A stretch of DNA of 64,000 nucleotides, taken from the NCBI GenBank assembly GCA_903895695.1, contig CAITUY010000076.1, positions 1-64,000 of the forward strand. Direction: 5' to 3'. Origin of the DNA: an uncultured bacterium (GTDB taxonomy: Bacteria > Verrucomicrobiota > Kiritimatiellia > CAIKKV01 > CAITUY01). A program made the position numbers and the translations under genes. Positions 51,473 to 60,898 of the stretch are shown piece after piece. The notes beneath the pieces are model-generated. The model had not been told where the DNA came from. It saw nothing but the letters and a program-made list of their open reading frames with translations, and made no database searches. The first letter of the stretch is position 1, and the number at the start of each line of letters is the position of its first letter.

Positions 51473-53481
51473 CATTGCCCCTTTGCGAGCCAACGCAACG
51501 TCACGGCGAGCGCATCCGACCAGGCCGGCTGTTCCCAGAATGGCGTCTCCTGCTTCCGGAACCCAACGTGCTTCGCTGGTTCTCCCAACACCGTGAGCAG
51601 GATCACCGCGACCCGGCCCTTGCCGAGTTGCCTGGCGACAATCGCCGGCTCGCCGCCCGCGCGCAACCACACCTGCGCGTCGGCTTTGGCCTTCAGTTGA
51701 TGCATCCAGAAGGCATCGCCGAGCGGTTTCCCCGCGACCGCCTTCTCCAGCGGAGAACCGGACGCAACCGTGAGTTCGCCCGATTTCACGGGCCCCAGAT
51801 CATGGCCGTCCATTAACTCCACGGGCAGCAGTTCCTTCAGGGCGGCGCTCTGGTGATAGTTGCCGCTGCCAAACGCCTGGGGCCCGCCGATGAACAGGAC
51901 GGAGCCGCCGTTTTCGACGTAGGCCTTGAGCATGCCCGCACCCTGTTCCCCAACCATGGCGCCATAGGCGATGTTGTCGAAGATGATGACATCCTGCTTC
52001 ATGATCGCCTCGTAGTCCCAAGGCGGCACGCTCAACATCTGGATGTCCCCGACGTCTTTGTACCAGGAGACCAGCAGTTCGTGCGGCCCGAGCGCCTGGG
52101 CCGCCTCTTCAACATGCCAGAGTTTGTAGTAGAGGCCCCGCAAATGCATGATGCGCGGCTGCTCGTTCTTGACCTTGGTCAGCACGGGCGGCTTGATGAT
52201 CTGCCGTTCCTTGGGCGGCACCGGCGCCGCGTAGCCCTCTACAGTCTTCCCCTGCTCCTTCCCGCTTCCCGACCCGGAGTAGGCGAACTCGTAACTCTCC
52301 TTCCAGTTGCTGCCCTCGAGGCCAACCTGGATGATCAACGGTTTTCCAGCCTGTCCGGGGAACACGGCCGTGACCCGTTGCGGCTCGCGGCCGATCCCGC
52401 CCACCTCGCTCACCGAGGGCTGCGTTCCGATCGCAAGACTGCGGTTCAGCCAGGCCAGGGTAGTCGTCACCTTCGCGCGACCCAGTGGCGCGGCAGGGGC
52501 TACCAACACGTGCTCCACGCACAGCGCCCCATTGCTCGCTGTAACCTTGATGTCGGCGGCCAGGTGGGGCGAGGCATAGACAACGGTCTCCAGGCCCTCG
52601 ACCAATACGGCGGTCGAGCGCGTGGTCCAACTCATCGTGCCCGGCAGCAATATCTTGTCGAAGAAATACTCGGAAGACGCCAGCCCGCAATTGTACAGCG
52701 CCCACAGGGAATTGTAGTCCATCAGAAACGCCAGCCCGATGCGGTCTTTCGGGTCGATACCCGCAGTCCAGCCGGCCACAAGCTGCGGCTCTCGCGTCCA
52801 ATCATTGGCCGGCACGACTACGTGCAGACCGCCCGCGGACGGACGCGTCATCACCTGCCGGCTCTCCGGCCCCGAGTCGCCATCGGCCCGGTACACATGC
52901 TGCTGCCAAAACGTGAACGCCTTGCTGGCGGTGGCCGTGTTCTTCAGTTCCACCTCGCACTCGACGACCGGGCGGTCAGCCGCCAGGGAAAGGGTGCGGA
53001 TGATCCGGATGTCGGCGACACCCGCATTGATCGATCCCGCCCAATTGCCAGTGGACGTGCGGGAAACCCGGACCGATGCCTGGGTGGGGCCGGCCTCGAC
53101 CACTTCCACCTCGTATGGCACATCGAGGAACTCGCCCGGCCAGTTCTGTTCGTAGAAGTGGTCCATGAACAAGCCGCTACTCGGGTTGGTGATCATTTCA
53201 CGATTCAACCGTTTGGCGATGAAGCTGGATACCCTACCCCCTTTGGCCGGGTCCACGGTCATGCGAATCCAGTCGTTCTCCAGCACGGCGACCTTCCGGC
53301 CCTGCTGCTCGACCATCTGCGCGCTGGCGGCACCGGCGTAAACCGGCCCCGGCCAGCGGCATGCCATTACGACAATGCCGGCAAAGAGCGCCACCCGGGC
53401 TGCCCGATGGTCCCGGCAATAACGTCCCGACGTTCCGCGGCCCTGTACGAACTTGTGAACCATGCGATTTGTCATGTTCAT
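51472..53481 (-). CDS. Exported mutarotase-like / GATase-fold protein
   Basis: A 669-residue exported protein (N-terminal hydrophobic stretch VALFAGIVVMACRWPGPVYA). The N-terminal half (about residues 57-360) reads as a galactose-mutarotase-like beta-sandwich (VLENDWIRMTVDPAKGGRVSSF). The C-terminal part (about 440-669) has a class I glutamine-amidotransferase-like fold (VLFIGGPQAFGSGN) but no nucleophile Cys, so it is not an active amidotransferase. That C-terminal half is clearly paralogous to the next gene upstream in the operon (shared GLYYK, GGP-AFG, WMHQ-KA-A, GKGRVA--TVLGEP blocks). Function unknown; a glycan-binding or sugar-modifying role is suggested by context. Confidence 0.7.
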   Translation of the reverse strand: MNMTNRMVHKFVQGRGTSGRYCRDHRAARVALFAGIVVMACRWPGPVYAGAASAQMVEQQGRKVAVLENDWIRMTVDPAKGGRVSSFIAKRLNREMITNPSSGLFMDHFYEQNWPGEFLDVPYEVEVVEAGPTQASVRVSRTSTGNWAGSINAGVADIRIIRTLSLAADRPVVECEVELKNTATASKAFTFWQQHVYRADGDSGPESRQVMTRPSAGGLHVVVPANDWTREPQLVAGWTAGIDPKDRIGLAFLMDYNSLWALYNCGLASSEYFFDKILLPGTMSWTTRSTAVLVEGLETVVYASPHLAADIKVTASNGALCVEHVLVAPAAPLGRAKVTTTLAWLNRSLAIGTQPSVSEVGGIGREPQRVTAVFPGQAGKPLIIQVGLEGSNWKESYEFAYSGSGSGKEQGKTVEGYAAPVPPKERQIIKPPVLTKVKNEQPRIMHLRGLYYKLWHVEEAAQALGPHELLVSWYKDVGDIQMLSVPPWDYEAIMKQDVIIFDNIAYGAMVGEQGAGMLKAYVENGGSVLFIGGPQAFGSGNYHQSAALKELLPVELMDGHDLGPVKSGELTVASGSPLEKAVAGKPLGDAFWMHQLKAKADAQVWLRAGGEPAIVARQLGKGRVAVILLTVLGEPAKHVGFRKQETPFWEQPAWSDALAVTLRWLAKGQ

Positions 53482-53523
53482 AGATCCCTCTGGCTCGTGT
53501 CTTCTCTCGGGTTCATCGGCTAC

Positions 53524-54840
53524 CTATTTCCGCGGCAGCAACCACCGCACTACGCGCTCCATGCAGTTCGGCCAATCCGGCCAGTCCCAAAAGGCCATGC
53601 CGCCCGCCGGCGGTTCGCCCAGCACGGTGGCGCTGAGCGCCGCTACCCGGCCTTTTCCATACTCCCATGTGACCAGCGCCGGCTGACCGCCCGCGGTCAA
53701 CTCGACTGTCGCGCCCTGTTTCGCCTGGGCCTGGTGCATCCACATGACAAGCGGCGACGCCTTCCAATCGAGCCCTTTCATGGCTACGCGGCTGTTCTTG
53801 TCAGGCTGCAACGGCGCGGCTTGAGCCAACGGCTTGAGATCCTCAAACCCGGGAATCGTGACCGGCAGCAGCGGCTCCAAAAGTTCGCTGCGTTCCATCG
53901 CGCCCCGGCCAAATGCGAACGGCCCGCCCACGAGCAGCAACCCGCCACCCGCCTTGACGAAGTCCTGGATCATCGCCCGTTGGGGTACCGTCAGGCACTC
54001 GGCGTCCGCGTCGCACAGCACAATCAGGTCGCGGTTCATGACCGTTTCGTAGGGGCCGGGTGGAGGCAGGGCGAACGTGGGTTCCCCCTCGCCGGGCGTC
54101 GTCGGGGGCTTGACCACCGGCGGCGCTCCCTGCAGCGGAATACCCGCCAGCGCGCTGCCGCGCTGCCCGCGGACGACGTAGGCAACATCGACGGTTGCGC
54201 CCATGGACGACAGCAGCGTGTGGATCCGGTAATGCTGGTAGTAAAGCCCTTTCACGAACCAGACGTTGGTTCCCGTGTGCGGAGTCAGCCGCGGCTCCTT
54301 TGGCCGCTCGAACTTCGCGAACGCCAGTTGCTCACCCTCCGTATACAGCCGCTTGCGCGAGACCGTGATCCGGTCGATCCAGGCACGCGGGCCGGCATAC
54401 TTGCGGATCGTGCAGATGTTGAGCACCGGCAGGCGAATGACGAAGGGGTAGACGAATTCCTGGTACTTCTTCGCCTCCTTGAAATCGAGCCAGCGGGGGT
54501 GTTCCCACACACCGCCATTTTCCACGCCGACGTCGAACGCCTGCCCGGGGCGCGTGTTGTCCTCGACCTTCAGACGAAAGCGCACTTCGTATTCGCCGGG
54601 CAGAAAGTCCATGGTGTAGCCGGACGTACAGGTGTACCAGTTCATCCAGGTCTTCTCTGTCGCCGGACACTCCAGTGCCTTGCCGTCCAGTGCATCCGGG
54701 TCATCGACACCCGTCACGCCCGGGTCATTCGACCACGTCGCCTCGTAGATCCAGGTGCGTGCTGCCACCTGGGTCTGCCCCTGGACTGACACTGACGCGG
54801 CTATCAGTGCAGCGAGGGTCAACGATACGGGGAGCCGCAT
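53524..54840 (-). CDS. Exported GATase-fold protein paired with its neighbour
   Basis: A 438-residue exported protein with a signal peptide (LTLAALIAASVSVQGQTQ). A beta-sandwich N-terminal part (about residues 27-180; GEYEVRFRLKVEDN) is followed by a GATase-like domain (about 200-438) with LLLVGGPFAFGRG and no catalytic Cys. It shares this domain with the downstream gene at positions given there. The start lies one base past the upstream stop. The pair may act together on the extracellular side. No enzymatic motif seen. Confidence 0.7.
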   Translation of the reverse strand: MRLPVSLTLAALIAASVSVQGQTQVAARTWIYEATWSNDPGVTGVDDPDALDGKALECPATEKTWMNWYTCTSGYTMDFLPGEYEVRFRLKVEDNTRPGQAFDVGVENGGVWEHPRWLDFKEAKKYQEFVYPFVIRLPVLNICTIRKYAGPRAWIDRITVSRKRLYTEGEQLAFAKFERPKEPRLTPHTGTNVWFVKGLYYQHYRIHTLLSSMGATVDVAYVVRGQRGSALAGIPLQGAPPVVKPPTTPGEGEPTFALPPPGPYETVMNRDLIVLCDADAECLTVPQRAMIQDFVKAGGGLLLVGGPFAFGRGAMERSELLEPLLPVTIPGFEDLKPLAQAAPLQPDKNSRVAMKGLDWKASPLVMWMHQAQAKQGATVELTAGGQPALVTWEYGKGRVAALSATVLGEPPAGGMAFWDWPDWPNCMERVVRWLLPRK

Positions 54841-54841
54841 C

Positions 54842-56719
54842 TCACTTCTCTCCCTCGAATACCACCAGGGTCCAGTACTTCAGCTCGGGGACCGTGACGG
54901 TGATATCGCCTGTCCCGCGCGTGAGCGACAGCGGTGTGACCACGGGCCCGGTCGCCCCATCAGCGCTCAAGGCCAACGCCTTCGTGATCTTCATCCCCGC
55001 GGGCGGCATCAGCCGCACGGCGACGTTCTGTTGCGGCGCGGGTCCCGCGTTCTTCTCGTCATAGCGCTCGCCGGTCGAGGGGTTGATCAGGTGCACGATG
55101 AACTGACTCCGGCCATCGGGCAGGTCACGGCGGCGCACATATTCCTTCCACCAGATATCGCGCGGGCCGGTGACGGACAGCAAGGCGGCGGGCTCGGTGA
55201 CAAACTGCAGCGCGTCATCGTAGAACAGGCCGCAATAGCGGGCGAACAGGCGCATGTAAGGCCAATAGTCGCAGGTGACGTGGTAACAGATATGCATGCC
55301 GGACCCCATCAATACGGCATACATGATGACGGCATCCGGCCGCACCGGTTTGACGTCGGTGGTCCACATGCGATCCTGCGCAATGCCCACGATACCGTAC
55401 GGATAGCCGCCGGCCTGCCGCACGGTGGGAATGGCGGTGCGCAGGTAGTCGCGCAAAAAGGCCCAGTTGTTGAGCTTGCCGCCCGCATGGCTGATCTCGT
55501 TCATCCCCTCGTTCATCACCAGCCCGCCGTCCGCGGCTTCCGCAAGCCACTTGGGCGTTGCATTGGAGACCGAGTTGAACCAGCCCACGTTATCGCCATA
55601 GACGAAGTGCGGCTTCACCTTCCGTTCGGCGTCCTTGATCCGGCGCACCAGGTCCGCCTCCAGTTGTGGGATGCTTGTCCCGGGCTTGACGGCCGGCTGG
55701 CCCAGGATGTCCTTCACGTCCTCCACGTACCACCCGCAGTTGTCGAACCGGATGCCGTCCCAGTCGAACTGCTTCATTGAGCCGGCGATCTGGTCAATGC
55801 CGAACTGCGCGACTTCCGGCTTGCCCAGGAGCGGACAGATGGCCCAGATGCCGCCATCTTGGTGCGGTTTCCATTTTCCATCCGCAAACGTGGGCGCTTC
55901 GATCCAATCGAGCACCTCCACATCGAACTTGCAGCCGTACCAGTCCTGGCCCCAGTGGTACCATTCGGGGTGGCGCCGGGCGTTTTCAAAGCCCGCCGCG
56001 CCGCACGCCCACTTGTCCGCATAGATAACGATCCGGCCGCCCAGGGCGTGCACGTCCTCCGCCTGTGCCTTCATGCCCTTCTGGCTGTTGTAGCGACCCG
56101 CCTGCCCAGAGGTCCAGTACTCGCGAGTCGTGGTCAGTTCGCTGAAATCGCACGGCGCCCAAAAAGCGGTTTCAGCTATGCAGAAATACGAGTTGCGCAT
56201 GCGCTCTGCGCCGCTTAGCGCCGTGCCGAAGGAATAGGCGTCGCGGTCGTCGCACATGCCGGTGGGAATGGTCAGGTGCCCGACCTTCACCGGATCGTCC
56301 GTGACCATGAAGTATTCGCAAGCTACCGAGTTGGACTGCCCCTCAGCCGTGAGGGTGGCGCGCACCTCGTAACCATACTCCGCGCCATCCTTCTTCTTCC
56401 CGGTACGGAACGCCACGGGTATTGGCTTCGTTTCGCCAACGGCTACTTCAACGGCCCGCTCGTCCAGCGTGTCCACACGGTCCAACCGGCTTAGGAGTTC
56501 CAGTTTCAGATGCGCGGTGCGCATCGTCTTATTCGTCCCCTCCAGCGCCTTGCCCGCCGCCGCCAGGGTGACTGTGCAGGTACCCGGTGAGTCGAAACCA
56601 TAGACGAGCTTGTCCGGCCACACCTTCGTGACCGTCACCCCGCCCGCGGCCCAGGCCGCGCCGCTCTGCGCAAACAACACCCCTGCCAACACGCTGATCC
56701 ACGAACGATTGGTTTTCAT
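54842..56719 (-). CDS. Exported TIM-barrel protein, possible glycosidase (GH66-like)
   Basis: A 625-residue exported protein (signal SWISVLAGVLFAQSGAAWA). A short beta domain (about residues 25-140) precedes a TIM-barrel-like core with typical strands and acidic residues (DWDGIRFDNCGWY, VMNEGMNEISH, SATDVKP region) and a C-terminal beta domain. The layout resembles GH66 dextranases or related family-A enzymes, at low confidence. The start is the ATG at 56719; the stop is one base from the next start. It lies seven bases downstream of the GH36-like gene, so co-transcription is clear. Confidence 0.65.
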   Translation of the reverse strand: MKTNRSWISVLAGVLFAQSGAAWAAGGVTVTKVWPDKLVYGFDSPGTCTVTLAAAGKALEGTNKTMRTAHLKLELLSRLDRVDTLDERAVEVAVGETKPIPVAFRTGKKKDGAEYGYEVRATLTAEGQSNSVACEYFMVTDDPVKVGHLTIPTGMCDDRDAYSFGTALSGAERMRNSYFCIAETAFWAPCDFSELTTTREYWTSGQAGRYNSQKGMKAQAEDVHALGGRIVIYADKWACGAAGFENARRHPEWYHWGQDWYGCKFDVEVLDWIEAPTFADGKWKPHQDGGIWAICPLLGKPEVAQFGIDQIAGSMKQFDWDGIRFDNCGWYVEDVKDILGQPAVKPGTSIPQLEADLVRRIKDAERKVKPHFVYGDNVGWFNSVSNATPKWLAEAADGGLVMNEGMNEISHAGGKLNNWAFLRDYLRTAIPTVRQAGGYPYGIVGIAQDRMWTTDVKPVRPDAVIMYAVLMGSGMHICYHVTCDYWPYMRLFARYCGLFYDDALQFVTEPAALLSVTGPRDIWWKEYVRRRDLPDGRSQFIVHLINPSTGERYDEKNAGPAPQQNVAVRLMPPAGMKITKALALSADGATGPVVTPLSLTRGTGDITVTVPELKYWTLVVFEGEK

Positions 56720-56726
56720 GGTCTTC

Positions 56727-58868
56727 CTATTGTTTCATTCTGTAGACGTTTCCCGTTTGGAGTATGACCGGAGCCGACATCACAACAGCGTCGCGGGCCT
56801 CGGTTTCGGTCAACTGTTCGACGTGCCGGGCCGGGGCTGCCAGAGGCATGTCTCTGAAAGCCCAGATGAGCGCGTGTCCATCCTTGTCCCAGCGCACACC
56901 TGCCCCGCCCGGCAGAACCGTACGGCGCGCTCCGATCATGCCGGGCAGCGCCTGCATGTAGAGGCGGTTCAGCCGGACGTGCCAGTCGGGGAGTTCGTGC
57001 TCCAGGTTGAAGCGGTGGATGATGGCGCCGCTGCGGCTGGCCATGAGGCGGAACAGCATGGTTTCGAGCACGGCCGGCGCCCGCCCTTGCGTCCGATCCG
57101 CACCCAGGCAGATGTCGATCGCCATGTCCTCATTTCCCATCCACCAGCCCAGGTCGTTCTGGCCGACCACGCCCTGGATTGCCGCCTGGCGGCTGCCCTG
57201 CAAATCAATGACCCCGAAATCGCCGATGCCGAAGGGCGAAATGCCCTCGAAAGAAAACGCCTTGATCCCCAGTTTCTGGAACTCCCCATAGAGCCGCCCC
57301 AAGGCCGCCAGATTGCCGCGCATCCGCTCGGCACAGTTGTAGGCCAGCATGTTGAGGTTCGCCCAGGAATCGGTGAACAGGTAGTCGAGGCCGCCCTCCT
57401 CCTTCCACCGCCGGATGTCGCCCAGCAGCCAGTCGAAGTAGCCCGGATGATTCAAGTCCATGGTAACAATGCTGCTGACGCCGTAGCCGCCGCTCCAGGT
57501 GAGCGAATTCACGGCCCGCATCCGCCACTCGGGATGCTCGCGCAGGATGGCGGCGCGTGGCGAGAGCACGGTACTGAACCAGGTACCCATCTCGATGCCG
57601 TGCAACCGGGCCTTGTCCGCCATGTAGCGCCACGCTTTCATGCCGCCCCAGAATTCCGAGGGCAGCATCCGATGCGTGGCGCAGATGCTGCCGCAACAGA
57701 GATCGCCGTGGATGCCGGCGTCGGCTTTGCGTCTCAGCCCATCGACCGTCAGGTCGCTCTCGGACATCGGCTCGGGGAAGAAGCGGCGGATGCCCGCCTT
57801 GGCCAGGCGCGGGAAGAGATGGTCGCCGATGGCATAGGGCACCTCGCGGGTATCCGCCTCCACTCCCGGCACGACTGTCATCTTGACCGCGCCGTCCACG
57901 ACACGCGTGGTGTACGAGGGCCGGATCTCCGGCATCACGGGCGTGGGCGCGACGTTGAAAGGCTTGCGGATGCAGCCGTAGGCCAGCTCGCGGGCCTCCC
58001 ACCACAAATCGCGCGCCGCAGCGTCGGCTACCGGCCCGGGCGTAAAGAGCACCTGCTGCGGCGTCGTGGACGCCCGAGCGGACAATTCAACCCGGTACTC
58101 GTCGAGTACGCGCAGTCGCGTGGAACCCTTCATCGATTCGATGACGCTGCTGACGGGCTGGAACTTGGGCCAATACTGGAAGAGTGCGCCAGCCTTGCCG
58201 TACTGAAAATCGAAAGCCTGGATAAGTCCTCCACGTGGCGCCAACTGGTAGGAAAAGCCTTGAGGCCGGCCATACTGTTCCAGGGTCTTCAGGCAGACCG
58301 AGGTGAAGACGGTATTCTTCGCGCCCTTGTAGACGGGCATGTTGCACTGTCCCTGGCTCAGGACCGTGTTGCCGACAATGGACCCGCCCAGTTCCCAGGA
58401 ACCATCCATCACAAGCCGATGAACCTTGCGTTTCGTGCTGGTAAAACGCAACGCATGGGAGAACCCGGTCCAATCGCGCCCACCGAGTTTCAGGGACGCG
58501 GGCTTCAATTCAAGCACGAGCCGATCCTCAATCGGTTCACGCGGCAGGCCGACGTTGACCAGCGCCTGCTCATACTCGTCCATATACTCCTGCCGCAGGC
58601 CGGGCGTCCCGATCAAGCGCAGGACGACACGCGTCTCCCCACCCCTGCCCCGCTCGACGCCTTCCAGAAAGGCGTGGTCATACTGGTAGCCCTCCGGCGT
58701 GTCGAGCCGCGGCAGGAGCGGGAAACTCCCATCGCGCAGGGGCACGCCGCCGACCGTGACCGCACCGATGCCCAGCCAGGCTTTGTTCGGGCCAAGCAGG
58801 AGCTGAATCTCGATGGCCGGATTGAGCTTGAGGATCACTGCGTCTGGTGTCTTCCGTTGCTGCTTCAT
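56727..58868 (-). CDS. Melibiase-like (GH36/GH31-like) glycosidase
   Basis: A 713-residue protein without signal peptide, so cytoplasmic. An N-terminal beta-supersandwich (about residues 10-300) leads to a TIM-barrel with GH-D-clan features: GIEMGTWFSTVLSP, HPEWRMRAV, DLNHPGYFDWLLGDIRRW and the DYLFTDSWAN motif, where the Asp in FTD is the likely nucleophile. These point to an alpha-galactosidase-like enzyme, with substrate not proven. It is the second gene of the operon, 47 bases downstream of the six-hairpin protein gene. Confidence 0.8.
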   Translation of the reverse strand: MKQQRKTPDAVILKLNPAIEIQLLLGPNKAWLGIGAVTVGGVPLRDGSFPLLPRLDTPEGYQYDHAFLEGVERGRGGETRVVLRLIGTPGLRQEYMDEYEQALVNVGLPREPIEDRLVLELKPASLKLGGRDWTGFSHALRFTSTKRKVHRLVMDGSWELGGSIVGNTVLSQGQCNMPVYKGAKNTVFTSVCLKTLEQYGRPQGFSYQLAPRGGLIQAFDFQYGKAGALFQYWPKFQPVSSVIESMKGSTRLRVLDEYRVELSARASTTPQQVLFTPGPVADAAARDLWWEARELAYGCIRKPFNVAPTPVMPEIRPSYTTRVVDGAVKMTVVPGVEADTREVPYAIGDHLFPRLAKAGIRRFFPEPMSESDLTVDGLRRKADAGIHGDLCCGSICATHRMLPSEFWGGMKAWRYMADKARLHGIEMGTWFSTVLSPRAAILREHPEWRMRAVNSLTWSGGYGVSSIVTMDLNHPGYFDWLLGDIRRWKEEGGLDYLFTDSWANLNMLAYNCAERMRGNLAALGRLYGEFQKLGIKAFSFEGISPFGIGDFGVIDLQGSRQAAIQGVVGQNDLGWWMGNEDMAIDICLGADRTQGRAPAVLETMLFRLMASRSGAIIHRFNLEHELPDWHVRLNRLYMQALPGMIGARRTVLPGGAGVRWDKDGHALIWAFRDMPLAAPARHVEQLTETEARDAVVMSAPVILQTGNVYRMKQ

Positions 58869-58915
58869 TGCCGCGCCTTTCTCAGGTTACCTGGGAGGTC
58901 CAGGCGTTCGGTCTC

Positions 58916-60481
58916 CTATTTGCCGCTGACGACGATATCCCGGGCTGACTCGCGATGAATCCGCAAAACCCCCGCCACGCCGCGATACTCCCCGAACGTC
59001 CACCGGTCGCCTGCCAGCGCCTTGCCGTCCGCCATGACGGTCTGCGGCACGAACGTGATTCGCAGAATCTCGCTGCCGAGCGGTTCGAACGTGGTGTATT
59101 CAATCCGTTTGGGACGATAAGACACATGTTGGACGATAGAGTCCGAGCCGATGATGTGGTCCGCGTCGGCAGGCGCCATTTCGGGCAGTTCACCCATCCC
59201 CTCTAGCATATGAGTAAGATAGTCGAAATAGGAATCGACAAACCACGGATTGACATACCCAATGCCGACGTAATTCACCGAAATATCATTGGTTGAATAT
59301 TTACTGTACGCCGAGTAGGTGGCCACGGCAAAGGATGACCGCGCCTCTTCCCGGTCCTTGCCATTGCCCGTCACGCCGAACCAGTGGGCGGCGATGGACG
59401 CATAACGGGCCGTGTGGCTGCTCATCTCCACGTTGCAGCAGTCTTGTTCGCGAATGCTCGTGGCACCATACCGAGGCTTGCCAAACCGGTCTTTGACCCA
59501 AGCCAACAGACTCGATACGTGTTCTTTGTATTGCGGGTCCATTTCCGGATGCCGCAACATGAAACGCGCGGTCTCCATCGGGCTCTGCTGGTTCAGGCTC
59601 AATTGATTCACGTCCTCGTAGTAGCCGGTCCAATGATTATTCTTTAGGGGATAGTCCAATACCCATCTCCATAGGAGGTCACGCTTGGCTTGGTAAACGC
59701 CGTCCCCAAACTCACCCAACCGGATCAGTTCATCGAAGAAGAGCACCGGGGCAACCATGTGGGCACAGTATGGATCGAGCACCTTCCCGTCCCGGAGGTC
59801 AACCCGGAACGGCAGCGGCGAAGCTTTGGCGTCGCCTTGGCCCACGTGTTCCGCGATCGTTTTGGCGATCCCGCGCGCTGCCTCTAGATATTTCTGATCC
59901 CCGGTCAATTTGTAGAACTTGAGGTAGGCCACGCCCACCCCGCACATTTTGTCGGGTTCGCTGGTGACATCGGTGTATTCCCCGTCCGGACTGTTATCCT
60001 GTGTGCGGGGCACGTTGGGCCATGCCCAGTCTGCCGGCGTGTGGTAATACAACACGCGGTCAAGAATCAGCCGTATGCTCTTGATCGCCTCGGCATCGCC
60101 AGTGTAGGCGTAGTAACGTATCAGCGTTTCAACACTCCAGTACGCATGGCTGCCCTGGCAGTTCTGGTTGCGCATGAACCCGGCCTTGTCGGTCAGTTTC
60201 GAAGTCACCAGGTACCACGGATCATCGCCGAACTTAGAGGCCACGGTTGGACAACGTTTGATGTAGTTCATGCTCCAAATCACAACGTTGTCGAAACTCG
60301 TCCAGGGCAAAAGCCGCCCCTCCGCATCAAGCACGACTTCATGGTCGCACAGTCTTGGCGCAGCATTAGTCCTTCCACCCTCCGCCTGCGACTGCGTGGT
60401 CACGAGCCCCACCAGTGCCAGGCCGATCGCCGCCATCTTCCGCCATGCTTGCTTCACTGTCCGGTATCCCATCCTAAACAT
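58916..60481 (-). CDS. Exported six-hairpin (alpha/alpha) barrel protein
   Basis: A 521-residue exported protein (signal AAIGLALVGLVTTQSQA after a basic N terminus). The sequence is dominated by helices with alternating aromatic and tryptophan-rich loops (LIRYYAYTGDAEAIKSIRLIL, YLKFYKLTGDQKYLEAARGI), as in (alpha/alpha)6-barrel glycosidases, glucuronyl hydrolases and epimerases. I do not recognise the family with confidence and no catalytic pair was fixed. An ATG at 60472 is a possible alternative start. It is the first gene of the carbohydrate operon, transcribed away from the VapBC pair, which lies upstream in the same direction. Confidence 0.75.
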   Translation of the reverse strand: MFRMGYRTVKQAWRKMAAIGLALVGLVTTQSQAEGGRTNAAPRLCDHEVVLDAEGRLLPWTSFDNVVIWSMNYIKRCPTVASKFGDDPWYLVTSKLTDKAGFMRNQNCQGSHAYWSVETLIRYYAYTGDAEAIKSIRLILDRVLYYHTPADWAWPNVPRTQDNSPDGEYTDVTSEPDKMCGVGVAYLKFYKLTGDQKYLEAARGIAKTIAEHVGQGDAKASPLPFRVDLRDGKVLDPYCAHMVAPVLFFDELIRLGEFGDGVYQAKRDLLWRWVLDYPLKNNHWTGYYEDVNQLSLNQQSPMETARFMLRHPEMDPQYKEHVSSLLAWVKDRFGKPRYGATSIREQDCCNVEMSSHTARYASIAAHWFGVTGNGKDREEARSSFAVATYSAYSKYSTNDISVNYVGIGYVNPWFVDSYFDYLTHMLEGMGELPEMAPADADHIIGSDSIVQHVSYRPKRIEYTTFEPLGSEILRITFVPQTVMADGKALAGDRWTFGEYRGVAGVLRIHRESARDIVVSGK

Positions 60482-60496
60482 TGTACACGCTGTCGA

Positions 60497-60898
60497 TCAT
60501 GGATGCCGGTAGCCGACGACTTTCAGGTCGTGGACCCGTCCAAATTCCTGCACGTTAGCGGTCAGCAGCGGCACGTCCAGCGCACGGGCACAGGCAGCTA
60601 TCCATAGGTCATTCGGGCCGATGAGGTTATTGTGCGGCTTCAGTTCCGCAAATATCCTGGCATATTCGCCGACAATATGCGGGTTCGACTGGACAACCGG
60701 GTAACGCTCAAGGAAGCCGGCAATCTGCTCACCGTCATGGCCTGCCGCCAGTCCTCCGCTCAAGAACTCGCCGGCCACCACCCAACAGATGCCCACTTGA
60801 CGGGACGTATTGGCGCGCGCGAAGCGCATCGCGGCACCGGGGCGCGCGCTCTCCCGCCAGAGATCGATCAAGAAACTCGTATCGGCTAGGAAGTCCAT
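60497..60898 (-). CDS. vapC: VapC-type PIN-domain toxin
   Basis: A 133-residue PIN-domain ribonuclease of a type II toxin-antitoxin module. Acidic residues of the active site are visible: Asp6 in LADTSFLID, Glu44 in AGEFLSG and Asp97 in PNDLWIAA, with the C-terminal NVQEFGRV motif. It would cleave a specific RNA such as tRNA when not bound by antitoxin. The ATG at 60898 overlaps the antitoxin gene by 13 bases, which gives the usual antitoxin-first order and couples translation. It lies 15 bases upstream of the six-hairpin protein gene. Confidence 0.9.
   Translation of the reverse strand: MDFLADTSFLIDLWRESARPGAAMRFARANTSRQVGICWVVAGEFLSGGLAAGHDGEQIAGFLERYPVVQSNPHIVGEYARIFAELKPHNNLIGPNDLWIAACARALDVPLLTANVQEFGRVHDLKVVGYRHP

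Noticed and set aside
51853..54789. A 978-codon open frame on the plus strand opposite the two GATase-fold genes
   Set aside because: It is rich in Arg, His and Pro with no domain or signal, and lies wholly opposite genes with strong family features. It is explained by high GC at third codon positions.
51472..54840. Calling the two GATase-fold proteins active amidotransferases
   Set aside because: Neither has a Cys at the nucleophile elbow (the site reads GGPQAFG or GGPFAFG).
56610..58958. A 782-codon plus-strand frame opposite the melibiase-like gene
   Set aside because: No motif, and the opposite strand holds a recognisable GH gene. A GC-driven shadow.
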